Origin: Dehalococcoidales bacterium
GTDB taxonomy: Bacteria > Chloroflexota > Dehalococcoidia > Dehalococcoidales > CSSed11-197
Reading direction: 5' to 3'
Assembly (NCBI GenBank): GCA_028716145.1
Contig: JAQUQL010000004.1
Span: 1-39,726, forward strand
DNA length: 39,726 nt
In this document: piece after piece, positions 1-8,603 of the stretch
Layout: each line of letters starts with the position of its first letter
How positions within the stretch are numbered: position 1 is the first letter of the stretch
The notes under the pieces: model-generated
Seen by the model: the letters and a program-made list of their open reading frames with translations, nothing else
Told to the model about the DNA's origin: nothing
Database searches by the model: none
Made by a program: the position numbers and the translations under genes

Positions 1-127
1 GGCAGGTTACTTACGTGTTACTCACCCGTCTGCCACTATTCTTCCCTTGCGGGAAGAACCGTTCGACTTGCATGCATAATGCACACCGCCAGCGTTTATC
101 CTGAGCCAGGATCAAACTCTCCGAAAA
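1..127 (-). rRNA. rrs: 16S ribosomal RNA, 5' end (gene continues beyond the left edge of the window)
   Basis: The reverse complement reads AGAGTTTGATCCTGGCTCAGGATAAACGCTGGCGG...GCATGCAAGTCGAACGG...GTGGCAGACGGGTGAGTAACACGTAAGTAACCTGCC, the canonical 16S 5' domain. Confidence 0.97.
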
Positions 128-163
128 TATAAAGGGTTTTTTTAACTTTCTTCCGCTATCCAG

Positions 164-174
164 TTGTTAAAGTA
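164..174 (-). promoter_or_regulatory. boxA-like antitermination element in the 16S leader
   Basis: The minus strand reads ...AGTACTTTAACAACTGGATAG..., close to the rRNA boxA core CTTTAACA, between the promoter and 16S. Confidence 0.45.
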
Positions 175-194
175 CTGCTCATTGGGCAAAAGAT

Positions 195-224
195 ATCCTA
201 TCACATCTCTTGGTGGGCTGTCAA
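195..224 (-). promoter_or_regulatory. sigma70-type promoter for 16S rRNA
   Basis: On the minus strand: TTGACA (224-219), 18-nt spacer, TAGGAT (200-195), about 70 nt upstream of the mature 16S 5' end. Confidence 0.7.
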
Positions 225-287
225 TTTCACAATTTCCGAGGTAGAAACTCCAAAAATCAGTGACGACGAGAAAGTATTCTAACAGAA

Positions 288-316
288 TTGACAACGCATT
301 GCAAGGCCGTTAAACT
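288..316 (+). promoter_or_regulatory. sigma70-type promoter for the tldD operon
   Basis: TTGACA (288-293), 17-nt spacer, TAAACT (311-316), 44 nt before the tldD TTG start. Confidence 0.6.
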
Positions 317-359
317 AACCATTATATCCTGCTTATTTTACGTATAAGGAAACGATCCC

Positions 360-1733
360 TTGCCACATATTGAAGAAACTGCCCACGAAATAAAAGCGCT
401 CATCGGCAACCAGAACGCAGACTATATTGAGGCCCGCCTGGAAAGCACAACATCCTGCCGCCTTAGTTATAGAGGACGCGAGCTTGAGACGGTTAGCCAA
501 TCCTCGTCTATCGGTGGCAATATCAGAGTGCTTTACCACGGAGGATGGGGGTTTGCTTCCTTTAACCGTTTTGACGAGATAAAAAATGCAATGGCTCGCG
601 CGATTGAGAGCGCCCGTCTTGCCGGTAGCGGGCAAAGCCGCCTGGCAAAGATAGAACCGGTAGTCATCAAGACTACCCCTCCCCTTCATGATCCCCGCAA
701 TGTTACCCTTACCAATAAGAAGGAGCTTCTTGACTTCTATAATGAAACAATGTGGCAGGAAGCACCCCTGAGCACTTCCTTTATCGGTTACGGAGACGGA
801 TATAAAACCAGCATTTTTCTTAACAGCGAAGGAAGTTATATAGAGCAATCAAGAGCAGATATTAACCTCAGGGTAAGCGCAGTTGCCGGCAAAGACGGGG
901 ACGTACAACAATCCGGAATCAGCCTTGGTTCAACCGGAGATTTCAATGAAGTGACCGGGCTTGAGGAACAGGTACGCGATATTTCCCGCAAAGCAGTAGC
1001 CCTGCTTGACGCTCCGCGAGCCAGGGGCGGTGAATATACCGTTATACTCGACCCCGTTCTGGCAGGAGTATTTACACATGAAGCCTTCGGCCATCTGTCA
1101 GAGGCAGATTTTGTTTACGAAAATGACCGCATGCGCGAGATTATGACCCTCGGTAAAGCATTCGGGTCAGACCAGCTCAATATCATAGATGATGGCACAA
1201 TGCCGGGGTTGAGAGGCTCTTACCGTTTTGACGAAGAAGGAGTGCCTTCACAAAAAACCTACCTTATAAGGGAAGGGAAACTGGTAGGAAGGCTGCACTC
1301 AAGGGAAACTGCCGCCATCATGGGAGAGGCTCCATCAGGCAACGCGCGGGCAATCAGCTACCGTCATCAGCCAATAGTGCGCATGAGTAATACATACATC
1401 GAACCAGGAGAGACTACATTTGAAGAGATGCTTGCCGATATCAAAGAGGGTATTTATGTAAAAAACTGGTACGGGGGAACAACCTCCATGGAAATGTTCA
1501 CCTTTTCCGGCGGTGAAGCTTACATGATAAGAAATGGTCAGGTTGAAGAACTCCTAAAACCGGTAGTCCTCAGCGGAAACGTGTTTACAACTCTTCATAA
1601 TATAGATGCTATCGGCAACGACCTTGATATGAACCAGGGCGGAGGATGCGGAAAGGGAGGCCAATCACCACTACCGGTATCCAACGGCAGTCCCCATATT
1701 CGCCTGCGCAAATGCCTCGTAGGAGGCCAGTAG
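360..1733 (+). CDS. tldD: TldD family metalloprotease
   Basis: HEAFGH (HExxxH) metal motif, GIYVKNWYGGTTSMEMFTFSGGEAYMIRNG and the NIDAIGNDLDMNQGGGCGKGGQ C-terminus typical of TldD. TTG start with an upstream AAGGA. Confidence 0.93.
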   Translation: MPHIEETAHEIKALIGNQNADYIEARLESTTSCRLSYRGRELETVSQSSSIGGNIRVLYHGGWGFASFNRFDEIKNAMARAIESARLAGSGQSRLAKIEPVVIKTTPPLHDPRNVTLTNKKELLDFYNETMWQEAPLSTSFIGYGDGYKTSIFLNSEGSYIEQSRADINLRVSAVAGKDGDVQQSGISLGSTGDFNEVTGLEEQVRDISRKAVALLDAPRARGGEYTVILDPVLAGVFTHEAFGHLSEADFVYENDRMREIMTLGKAFGSDQLNIIDDGTMPGLRGSYRFDEEGVPSQKTYLIREGKLVGRLHSRETAAIMGEAPSGNARAISYRHQPIVRMSNTYIEPGETTFEEMLADIKEGIYVKNWYGGTTSMEMFTFSGGEAYMIRNGQVEELLKPVVLSGNVFTTLHNIDAIGNDLDMNQGGGCGKGGQSPLPVSNGSPHIRLRKCLVGGQ

Positions 1734-3035
1734 ATGGAACAAATTCTCAATCTTGCCCTGAAAAAGTGCGAAGCCGCCGAGGTTTTTAGCTACACAGACG
1801 AAGAGATTCCGGTTGTATTTGAATCCAACCGCCTTAAAAATATAGAAAGCAGCCAGAGTACGGTTATCGCCCTCAGGGTTATAAAAAATGGCGGTATCGG
1901 GTACGGTGTTACAACCAGCGTAGAAGAAGCAGAAAAGCTGGTTTCCATGGCGGTTGACACTGCCAAATTTGGCATGAAAGCACGCTTCGAACTGCCATCT
2001 CCCCAACAATATCTGCCAGTTAAAACCTACGATTCTGCCGTAGAAAAGGTGACCATTGAAGAGATGGTCAAACTGGGGCAGGAAATGGTCGAGGCTGTCA
2101 CCAGGGCTTCCTCCGAACTTATATGCGATGCAGGGATAAGCCGGCACTGCGGCTCCATTAGCATAATCAACTCCAGCGGATTGAGCGCCAGCTGCCGTTC
2201 GAGCCTGTTTAGCCTGGGAATCGGAGGCACACTCGTGCGTGGCACCGACATGCTCTTCGTTGGAGATGGTTTGTCCTCCTGTCGTCCGATAACATCAGGC
2301 AAAGAGGTGATAGACAACGTTTTACGCCAGCTTGACTGGGCAAAACACCCGGCCTCTCTAACCTCCAGGACAATGCCGGTAATTTTTACCCCCCATGGAG
2401 TGGAAAACGCCCTGATTGCACCTCTGGCAAGTGCGTTTAATGGCAGAATGGTGCTTGAAGGAGCTTCTCCATTAAAAGGCAAACTCGGAGAAACGCTTTT
2501 CAGCTCCAGCCTCAGTATAATTGATGATGCAACCACAGATTACGAAGCTGCCAGTGCGCCTTTTGATGACGAGGGGATACCAACAAAAGCAATGCCGCTC
2601 ATCAACCGGGGCACAATAGAAAACTTCTACTACGACCTCCACACCGCAGCCCTTGCCGGGACCGCAAGCACCGGAAACGGTAATCGCGGCGGAGGAAGCC
2701 TGCCCTCACCGGGGATCAATGCACTTACCATTAAGAGCGGTGATACATCCTTCGAGGAAATGGTAGCAGATATTAAAGAAGGGCTGATAATTGAGCAGTT
2801 GATGGGTGGAGAACAAGGAAATATCCTGGGTGGAGATTTCTCCGGCAATGTTTTGCTCGGTTTTAAAATTGAAAACGGCAAGATTGCAGGGCGTGTCAAG
2901 AACACCATGATTCACGGGAACGTATATCAACTGCTCAAAGATGTTGCAGCCATCGGGAACGACTCCCGCTGGGTGGGGACATCTCTCAAAACACCGTCGA
3001 TCTACTGCCCCGAAATCTCTGTAGCAACTAAATAG
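1734..3035 (+). CDS. tldE: TldE/PmbA family protein (TldD partner)
   Basis: Paralogous to the preceding TldD and lacking its HExxxH motif. Contains GLIIEQLMGGEQGNILGGDFSGNVLLGFKIENGKI, typical of PmbA/TldE. Confidence 0.9.
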   Translation: MEQILNLALKKCEAAEVFSYTDEEIPVVFESNRLKNIESSQSTVIALRVIKNGGIGYGVTTSVEEAEKLVSMAVDTAKFGMKARFELPSPQQYLPVKTYDSAVEKVTIEEMVKLGQEMVEAVTRASSELICDAGISRHCGSISIINSSGLSASCRSSLFSLGIGGTLVRGTDMLFVGDGLSSCRPITSGKEVIDNVLRQLDWAKHPASLTSRTMPVIFTPHGVENALIAPLASAFNGRMVLEGASPLKGKLGETLFSSSLSIIDDATTDYEAASAPFDDEGIPTKAMPLINRGTIENFYYDLHTAALAGTASTGNGNRGGGSLPSPGINALTIKSGDTSFEEMVADIKEGLIIEQLMGGEQGNILGGDFSGNVLLGFKIENGKIAGRVKNTMIHGNVYQLLKDVAAIGNDSRWVGTSLKTPSIYCPEISVATK

Positions 3036-3065
3036 CTTTCGTATATAAAGGAACTATATAAAGAA

Positions 3066-3878
3066 ATGGACACAAGAGAGCTTATCAAAATAATTGCCCG
3101 TCCCAAACTTAAAGAGCCCAACCTTATTGCAGCCTGGCCTGGAGTCTCTTCGGTTGCGTTGATTCTTGCAACCTATCTCCTGGATAAACTGCCTTTTAAG
3201 GACCTGGCTGAAATAAAACCAATGTATTTTTTCGAGCCCATCGGAGTACTGGCGCGCAATAATATCGTAGAAGCGCCAAGCTTTCCACAGAGCCGGTTTT
3301 ACTATCTAAAAAACCCATCCGGCCCGAGAGACGTGATTCTTTTCATCGGTGATGCACAGCCTTCATCAAAAGCATACGATATGGCCAATGCGATACTAGA
3401 CGTTGGAAACCGGTTCCACATGAACCGTGTTTATACCTGCGCTGCCGCCATGACTAAAATGCACCATACTGAACAGCCATCAGTGCGCGGGGTAGCCACC
3501 AACCAGGCAATGGCGGAAGAGCTTACCGGGCTGGGGTTAAACCGTGGCGGAAATTTGCAGATCAGCGGCCTTAACGGCCTCCTTCTCGGTGTAGCCAAGG
3601 AGCGTGACATAGATGGAATCTGCCTGATGGGAGACGTACCTTCATACTCACACCGCATCCAGAATCCAATGGCAGCGCTGGCAGTGCTGGATAAACTCAA
3701 ACCGATGCTGGGGATCGAGATAGACACATCAGATCTAGCTGAAGTAGCCCGGGAAACCCAGCAGAGAATCAAGGAGTTTGCCGCTGAGGCCATGGAGGAC
3801 TACATTGACTACTTCACCGAACCTATCTGGGAACAGGGCGAAGAATATTATGACGATGAGGAAGACGAGGAAGATTAA
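3066..3878 (+). CDS. PAC2 (proteasome assembly chaperone-like) family protein
   Basis: Overall pattern PNLIAAWPGVSSVALILATYL...FIGDAQPS...GLNGLLLGVAKERDIDGICLMGDVPSYS fits the PAC2 family. The C-terminal tail is very acidic. Confidence 0.8.
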   Translation: MDTRELIKIIARPKLKEPNLIAAWPGVSSVALILATYLLDKLPFKDLAEIKPMYFFEPIGVLARNNIVEAPSFPQSRFYYLKNPSGPRDVILFIGDAQPSSKAYDMANAILDVGNRFHMNRVYTCAAAMTKMHHTEQPSVRGVATNQAMAEELTGLGLNRGGNLQISGLNGLLLGVAKERDIDGICLMGDVPSYSHRIQNPMAALAVLDKLKPMLGIEIDTSDLAEVARETQQRIKEFAAEAMEDYIDYFTEPIWEQGEEYYDDEEDEED

Positions 3879-4839
3879 CCGCTCATACTTTAGCATTCCC
3901 ATTACCCTGGATGAAGTATTAAGCGCTCTGGCAAACACAGACGATCTTCCATCTTCAAGCCATCTTGCAGAGCTTTCCGATCTTCCTCCAGAATCTTTAC
4001 TTTTGTTTGCGGGCATATGGCGCACCTTACATGCTGGCCGACGGCGTGAAATCTTATCCAGGTTGCATACCCTCGCTGAAGAAAATGTCGAGCTTAACTT
4101 CGATGCAATTTTTAATCTGGGCATCGATGATGAAGATTTTCAGGTACGCCTTGCTTCGATCAATGGCCTGTGGGAAAACCGCCAGGCATGGCTGCAGCGC
4201 AAGCTTATCGACCTTGCCGGTCAAGACTCTTCCAGTGAAGTGAGAATTTCTGCAGTCCAGGCGCTGGAACGGTTCTGCCTGGACGCAGAGCTAAGCAGTG
4301 ACGAAGAAGCCAGAAAACACCTCTCAGACCTGCTTCTTTCCATATATGACAATCAAAATGAATCCATCCAACTACGACGCCGCTCACTGGAAGCGGCATC
4401 TCCCCTGGACGTTGCCAAAGTGCGCCATACCATTGAAAAAGCTTTCGTCTGCGGCAACCGTGAAATCAAAGTCAGTGCGATTTACGCAATGGGAGCAAGC
4501 TCAAACCCCTGCTGGCTGCCCAGGCTCATCTCAGAACTTCAAAGTGATGATGCTGAGATGCGCTACGAGGCCGTTCGTGCCTGTGGAGAGATTGGCCAGG
4601 AAGACGCGGTAAACTGGCTTATCCCCCTGCTTGAAGACGAAGACAGAGATGTTCAAATAGCCTCTATCCAGGCTCTGGGAAAAATCGGTGGCAGCCAGGC
4701 TAGAGAGGCACTGCTTGCCCAGATGGAATCAGCAAACGAGCTCCTCAGAGACTCCGCAGAGCAATCTCTTTATGAGCTCGATTTGTATGATGACCCTCTG
4801 TCACCGGAGAATATCAACATCGGGCAAGGAGAAGGATAA
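3850..4839 (+). CDS. HEAT-repeat domain protein
   Basis: Repeats such as DAEMRYEAVRACGEIGQEDAVNWLIPLLEDEDRDVQIASIQALGKIGGSQAREAL. The start was chosen downstream of the ORF-track start, at ATG 3850 or 3856, inside the 3' end of the PAC2 gene. Confidence 0.82.
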   Translation: MTMRKTRKINRSYFSIPITLDEVLSALANTDDLPSSSHLAELSDLPPESLLLFAGIWRTLHAGRRREILSRLHTLAEENVELNFDAIFNLGIDDEDFQVRLASINGLWENRQAWLQRKLIDLAGQDSSSEVRISAVQALERFCLDAELSSDEEARKHLSDLLLSIYDNQNESIQLRRRSLEAASPLDVAKVRHTIEKAFVCGNREIKVSAIYAMGASSNPCWLPRLISELQSDDAEMRYEAVRACGEIGQEDAVNWLIPLLEDEDRDVQIASIQALGKIGGSQAREALLAQMESANELLRDSAEQSLYELDLYDDPLSPENINIGQGEG

Positions 4840-4847
4840 CTAAAAAT

Positions 4848-5222
4848 ATGTCCCGCTTGTTTGATAACCTGGATGATAAGAAAACCGCCGATATCAAAAC
4901 CCTGATAGAGTTTATAAATATTTACTGTCGCGAAAAGCACGTAGATGCAGAAAAAAAGGCTATAAAGGTTATGGACGAAAGGCTTGAAAGCGCCATTGAC
5001 CATGCAGATGTAACCCTGTGCGGAGACTGCGAACGGCTGCTCAACCATGCGATCGCCAAACTCATGCAATGCCCGTTTGACCCCAAACCTTCCTGCCGCA
5101 AGTGTCCCGATCATTGTTACGCTCCGTACTACCGTGAGCAAATTAAAAAGGTTATGCGCTTCTCCGGAACCTATCTGGTTAGCCGGGGTAAAGTAAATCT
5201 TCTTTTCCACCTGTTAAAGTAA
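4848..5222 (+). CDS. YgbA-like nitrous oxide-stimulated promoter family protein
   Basis: Cysteine pattern LCGDCERLLNHAIAKLMQCPFDPKPSCRKCPDHCYAPYYREQIKKVMRFSG matches the YgbA_NO family as remembered. Confidence 0.75.
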   Translation: MSRLFDNLDDKKTADIKTLIEFINIYCREKHVDAEKKAIKVMDERLESAIDHADVTLCGDCERLLNHAIAKLMQCPFDPKPSCRKCPDHCYAPYYREQIKKVMRFSGTYLVSRGKVNLLFHLLK

Positions 5223-5329
5223 ACTCCGTTCTTTATCAGTCAGAATATTTTTTCAAGATGGTTTTTCTATACCAAGGGCTGTTTTTTTGTGTTAAGATAT
5301 TCCCCAGCCAATAGTAACGGAGGATTGAA

Positions 5330-6286
5330 CTGGACCAGGAAGAACTGAACCGGCCAGTAGATGACACCTTTGCCATCCAGACCTTCGAACTCAGCCGTTC
5401 CTTCGGAGCGGTAAGAGCTGTAGACAACCTGAATCTGGATATTCGCAGGGGTGAGCTGTTTGCCCTGCTTGGACCGAATGGCAGTGGTAAAACTACTACT
5501 ATTAACATGCTATGCTGTCTGCTAAAACCAACCCGGGGCACTGCTAGCGTTATGGGTTTTGATATCAACCGGGAACCAAGATCAGTCAAAACCGTAATCG
5601 GTGTTTCTCCCCAGGAAACCACACTGTCTGAACACCTGTCCCCACTCGAAAACCTGGAACTTATTGCTGGTTTGAGAGGAATATCTCCCGATAGAGCAAG
5701 AAAATGGTCAAAAGCCATGGTTGAGATCATGGGCCTGGAAGAAAGATCCAAAGACCAGGTAAGAAAATTCTCCGGCGGCATGAAACGGCGCCTGAGCATA
5801 GCTATGGCCCTCATCGCTGATCCGGCAGTCGTATTTCTGGATGAACCCACTCTCGGCCTCGATCCCCAGGCCAGGAGAGCTTTATGGGAGTATATCGCCA
5901 GTCTCAAGGGGGAGAAAACCATCCTGCTGACCACACACTACATGGAAGAAGCTGACTTCCTGTCCGACAATATAGCTATTATTGATTCGGGCAAGATAGC
6001 CGCGCTTGGAACCAGCATGGATCTAAAAACCCTTTCGATGGAAAAACGCACTATTGTTATCAACGCCTGGAATATCACCATCAAGGCGATTGACCTGATA
6101 CGGGACAAATACAAAGAGGTTAAAATAAACGGTAACAGCCTTTCAATCTCGGGAAAATACCTGGATTTTAAGGAAACGACCGATTTTATTCACTCGACCG
6201 GTGCCATAATACGTTCTGCCTATTTCAAGGAACCAAGCCTGGAGGAGGCCTACCTCAAAATCACCGGGAAGGAGCTGGCGGGTTGA
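5330..6286 (+). CDS. ABC transporter ATP-binding protein (probable CTG start)
   Basis: Walker A GPNGSGKTTT lies upstream of the first ATG in the ORF track (5507). The open frame extends back to CTG 5330, preceded by GGAGG at 5319-5323, with in-frame stops at 5312 and 5315. Signature FSGGMKRRLSIAMAL, Walker B VVFLDEPT. Confidence 0.9.
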   Translation: MDQEELNRPVDDTFAIQTFELSRSFGAVRAVDNLNLDIRRGELFALLGPNGSGKTTTINMLCCLLKPTRGTASVMGFDINREPRSVKTVIGVSPQETTLSEHLSPLENLELIAGLRGISPDRARKWSKAMVEIMGLEERSKDQVRKFSGGMKRRLSIAMALIADPAVVFLDEPTLGLDPQARRALWEYIASLKGEKTILLTTHYMEEADFLSDNIAIIDSGKIAALGTSMDLKTLSMEKRTIVINAWNITIKAIDLIRDKYKEVKINGNSLSISGKYLDFKETTDFIHSTGAIIRSAYFKEPSLEEAYLKITGKELAG

Positions 6287-7380
6287 GGTTTACAAAGCTT
6301 GCCATAAGAAATGCCAGGGAAACGTACCGTGACCCGCTGGCTCTGGGGTTCCTGATAGCGTTCCCTCTCCTTTTTATGCTTCTGTTCGGCGCAGCACTCG
6401 GGGGCAATTCTGACTTTTCTTACACGATAGGCGTGGTTGATAAAGATAAAACCGGCGTTTCTGAACAGTTTGTTACACAGGCACTAGATAGCGTCCCGAT
6501 ACTCTCGATTGCCACGTTCGAAACAGACACACTCGCTGGTGACAGTCTTAAAAATGGCGATATCAAAGCTTTTATCGTGCTCCCCTCCGGCTTTGGTGAA
6601 GAAATAACCAAAAGCTGGCAACAAGAGAACCCGGATATAGTCCTTGACCTGGTTTATGACGAAAGCGATTTAACCGTATCCAGCCAGATAATATCCGCAA
6701 TAAACATATCTGTGAGGGAATTTGCCAATATTAAAATACCGATCACGATACGTACCAGCCATATCAATGTGGAAACCGAAGTAAGCCAGATGGACTTTAT
6801 CGCCCCCGGCATCATCATTTTTGGCCTTTTGATAATGGTGCCTACCTCGGCCCGGATAATGGTTCGGGATAAAGAAACCGGGTTTATGGCACGTCTCCTG
6901 GCCACGCCCACCTATCCATGGGAATTTATTGCGGGTTATTCAGCCAGCATGCTGGTTGTGGCGATTGTGCAGATCATAATTTTTATATTGCTGGCTGTGG
7001 CATTCGGAATGAATGTTGTTGGCAGCCTGTCTCTGGCGTTTCTGATATTTTTCCTGACGGCTGTATGCTCCATCAGTATAGGCATGATTGTAGCCGCTTT
7101 ATCAAAAAGCGAAAACCAGGCCGAGCCGCTTTGCTGGATTATTGCCATGCCGCTGGCAGTTCTTTCCGGGGTGTGGTTCTCACGGGAGATTATGCCAGAA
7201 TATATCCAGTTTATGGGAGACCTTTTCCCGTACTCTCATGCAGTTTCTGCCGCCCGCATGGTTATTATCCGTGGAGCAGAGTTTTCCGCTGTTTCCGAAA
7301 GCATTATCATAATTGCAATCTGGGCAATAATTGCTTTCATTACAGGTATCGTCCTTTTCAGGTATAAAATGAGAGCGTAA
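6283..7380 (+). CDS. ABC-2 type transporter permease
   Basis: Large periplasmic loop after the first TM segment, then a C-terminal TM cluster. TTG start overlaps the ATPase stop by 4 nt (TTGA). Confidence 0.88.
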   Translation: MRFTKLAIRNARETYRDPLALGFLIAFPLLFMLLFGAALGGNSDFSYTIGVVDKDKTGVSEQFVTQALDSVPILSIATFETDTLAGDSLKNGDIKAFIVLPSGFGEEITKSWQQENPDIVLDLVYDESDLTVSSQIISAINISVREFANIKIPITIRTSHINVETEVSQMDFIAPGIIIFGLLIMVPTSARIMVRDKETGFMARLLATPTYPWEFIAGYSASMLVVAIVQIIIFILLAVAFGMNVVGSLSLAFLIFFLTAVCSISIGMIVAALSKSENQAEPLCWIIAMPLAVLSGVWFSREIMPEYIQFMGDLFPYSHAVSAARMVIIRGAEFSAVSESIIIIAIWAIIAFITGIVLFRYKMRA

Positions 7381-7383
7381 TCC

Positions 7384-8406
7384 ATGCAGCCTCTAATATT
7401 TGAAAACAATGTGTTAAACATTCTGGATCAGACGAAGCTTCCGGGGGAAGCAATTTATCTCAAAACAACAGATTATACCGATGTCTGCCAGGCAATCAGG
7501 GAACTTTCTGTACGCGGAGCTCCGGCAATCGGGGTGGCAGCCGGTTACGCAATAGCGCTGGGGGCTAGATCAATAAATGCGGCAGATATGCCCGCCTTCT
7601 TAACTGAGCTTGAGAGTGTAATAACCACCGTAACATCTACCCGCCCAACCGCACAAAATCTCTTTCAGGCAGCAGAAAGAATGAAAAAAGTTGCGCTTTT
7701 ATGCCAGACAAGCGGTGAGGCGAGGGAAAAACTCCTGCAGGAAGCACGCAATATTCACTTCGAGCAGATTAAGACAGACCTGGAAATCGGCCGCCTGGGC
7801 GCAGCGATTGTGAAAGATAAAACTTCCATTCTTACTCACTGCAATACCGGCTCTCTGGCCACCGCCGGATACGGCACTGCCCTGGGCGTCATCAAATATG
7901 CATATAGTCTCGGCAAAAAAATCAGCGTTATTGCCACAGAAACCCGCCCGCTGTTACAGGGCGCAAGGCTAACCGCTTTCGAGTTGAAAACGGAAGGAAT
8001 CCCCTTTGTGTTGATAACCGATTCCATGGCGGGTTACATTATGTCTCTCGGGAAGGTGGATATGGTTATTACCGGCGCGGACCGGATTGCCCTAAACGGA
8101 GACACTGCCAATAAAATCGGGACCTACACTCTGGCAATACTGGCCAGGGAACATGGCGTTCCCTTCTATATTGCTGCACCTACTACAACCTTTGATATCA
8201 AAACTCAATCCGGGCAGGACATCGTTATTGAAGAGCGGGAACCGGAAGAAGTTACACATTTCAACTGCCATCCATCGGCTCCGCAGGGAACAAAAGCTCT
8301 AAACCCGGCATTTGACGTTACGCCTTCAAACCTTGTTTCCGGCTACATAACTGAGAAAGGGGTCTTTAAGGCTAAGGAAATTGCCAGTATATTTTCTGAT
8401 CTCTGA
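7384..8406 (+). CDS. mtnA: S-methyl-5-thioribose-1-phosphate isomerase
   Basis: ELSVRGAPAIGVAAGYAIALGA, SILTHCNTGSLATAGYGTALGVI, ITGADRIALNGDTANKIGTY, VEER-like EEREPEEV: MtnA / eIF2B-alpha-like family hallmarks. Confidence 0.95.
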   Translation: MQPLIFENNVLNILDQTKLPGEAIYLKTTDYTDVCQAIRELSVRGAPAIGVAAGYAIALGARSINAADMPAFLTELESVITTVTSTRPTAQNLFQAAERMKKVALLCQTSGEAREKLLQEARNIHFEQIKTDLEIGRLGAAIVKDKTSILTHCNTGSLATAGYGTALGVIKYAYSLGKKISVIATETRPLLQGARLTAFELKTEGIPFVLITDSMAGYIMSLGKVDMVITGADRIALNGDTANKIGTYTLAILAREHGVPFYIAAPTTTFDIKTQSGQDIVIEEREPEEVTHFNCHPSAPQGTKALNPAFDVTPSNLVSGYITEKGVFKAKEIASIFSDL

Positions 8407-8449
8407 TTGCTCGTTTCAGCGTTTTACAAACTGGAACGAGTCTCGCAAT
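8406..8449 (+). other. stem-loop immediately after mtnA (no T-tract)
   Basis: TCGTTTCA (8411-8418) pairs with TGGAACGA (8432-8439). Inner GTTT-TAC-AAAC stem and outer ATTGC/GCAAT. Confidence 0.4.
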
Positions 8450-8552
8450 TAGCAAACACCGGTCTTCCACGCCCATCACCACAGGCAAAGCCCGTACAAA
8501 AATGATAATGATCAGCAAAATGTTTTTACCAGACTCTTTAAAGGTGTTTAAA

Positions 8553-8581
8553 TTGAATCATCAGCTATGGTCTTATATAAT
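8553..8581 (+). promoter_or_regulatory. sigma70-type promoter of the methyl-cycle operon
   Basis: TTGAAT (8553-8558), 17-nt spacer, perfect TATAAT (8576-8581), 23 nt before the mtnP ATG. Confidence 0.8.
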
Positions 8582-8592
8582 CTGATCAGATT
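8579..8592. promoter_or_regulatory. perfect 14-nt palindrome at the -10/TSS, candidate operator
   Basis: AATCTGATCAGATT equals its own reverse complement and overlaps the TATAAT box and the predicted start site. Confidence 0.45.
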
Positions 8593-8603
8593 GGAGGCCG
8601 CAC

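Noticed and set aside
333-848. 171-aa minus-strand ORF opposite tldD
   Set aside because: Antisense shadow of a well-supported TldD coding frame. No family features and no ribosome-binding context.
1671-2930. Minus-strand ORFs opposite tldD/tldE (158, 61, 169, 92 and 74 aa)
   Set aside because: All lie within the conserved TldD/TldE reading frames on the plus strand. Low-complexity Ser/Pro-rich translations typical of antisense frames.
8407-8603. SAM riboswitch upstream of the methyl-cycle operon
   Set aside because: The promoter is only 23 nt before the mtnP ATG, so there is no room for a transcribed aptamer. The upstream stem-loop belongs to the mtnA 3' region.
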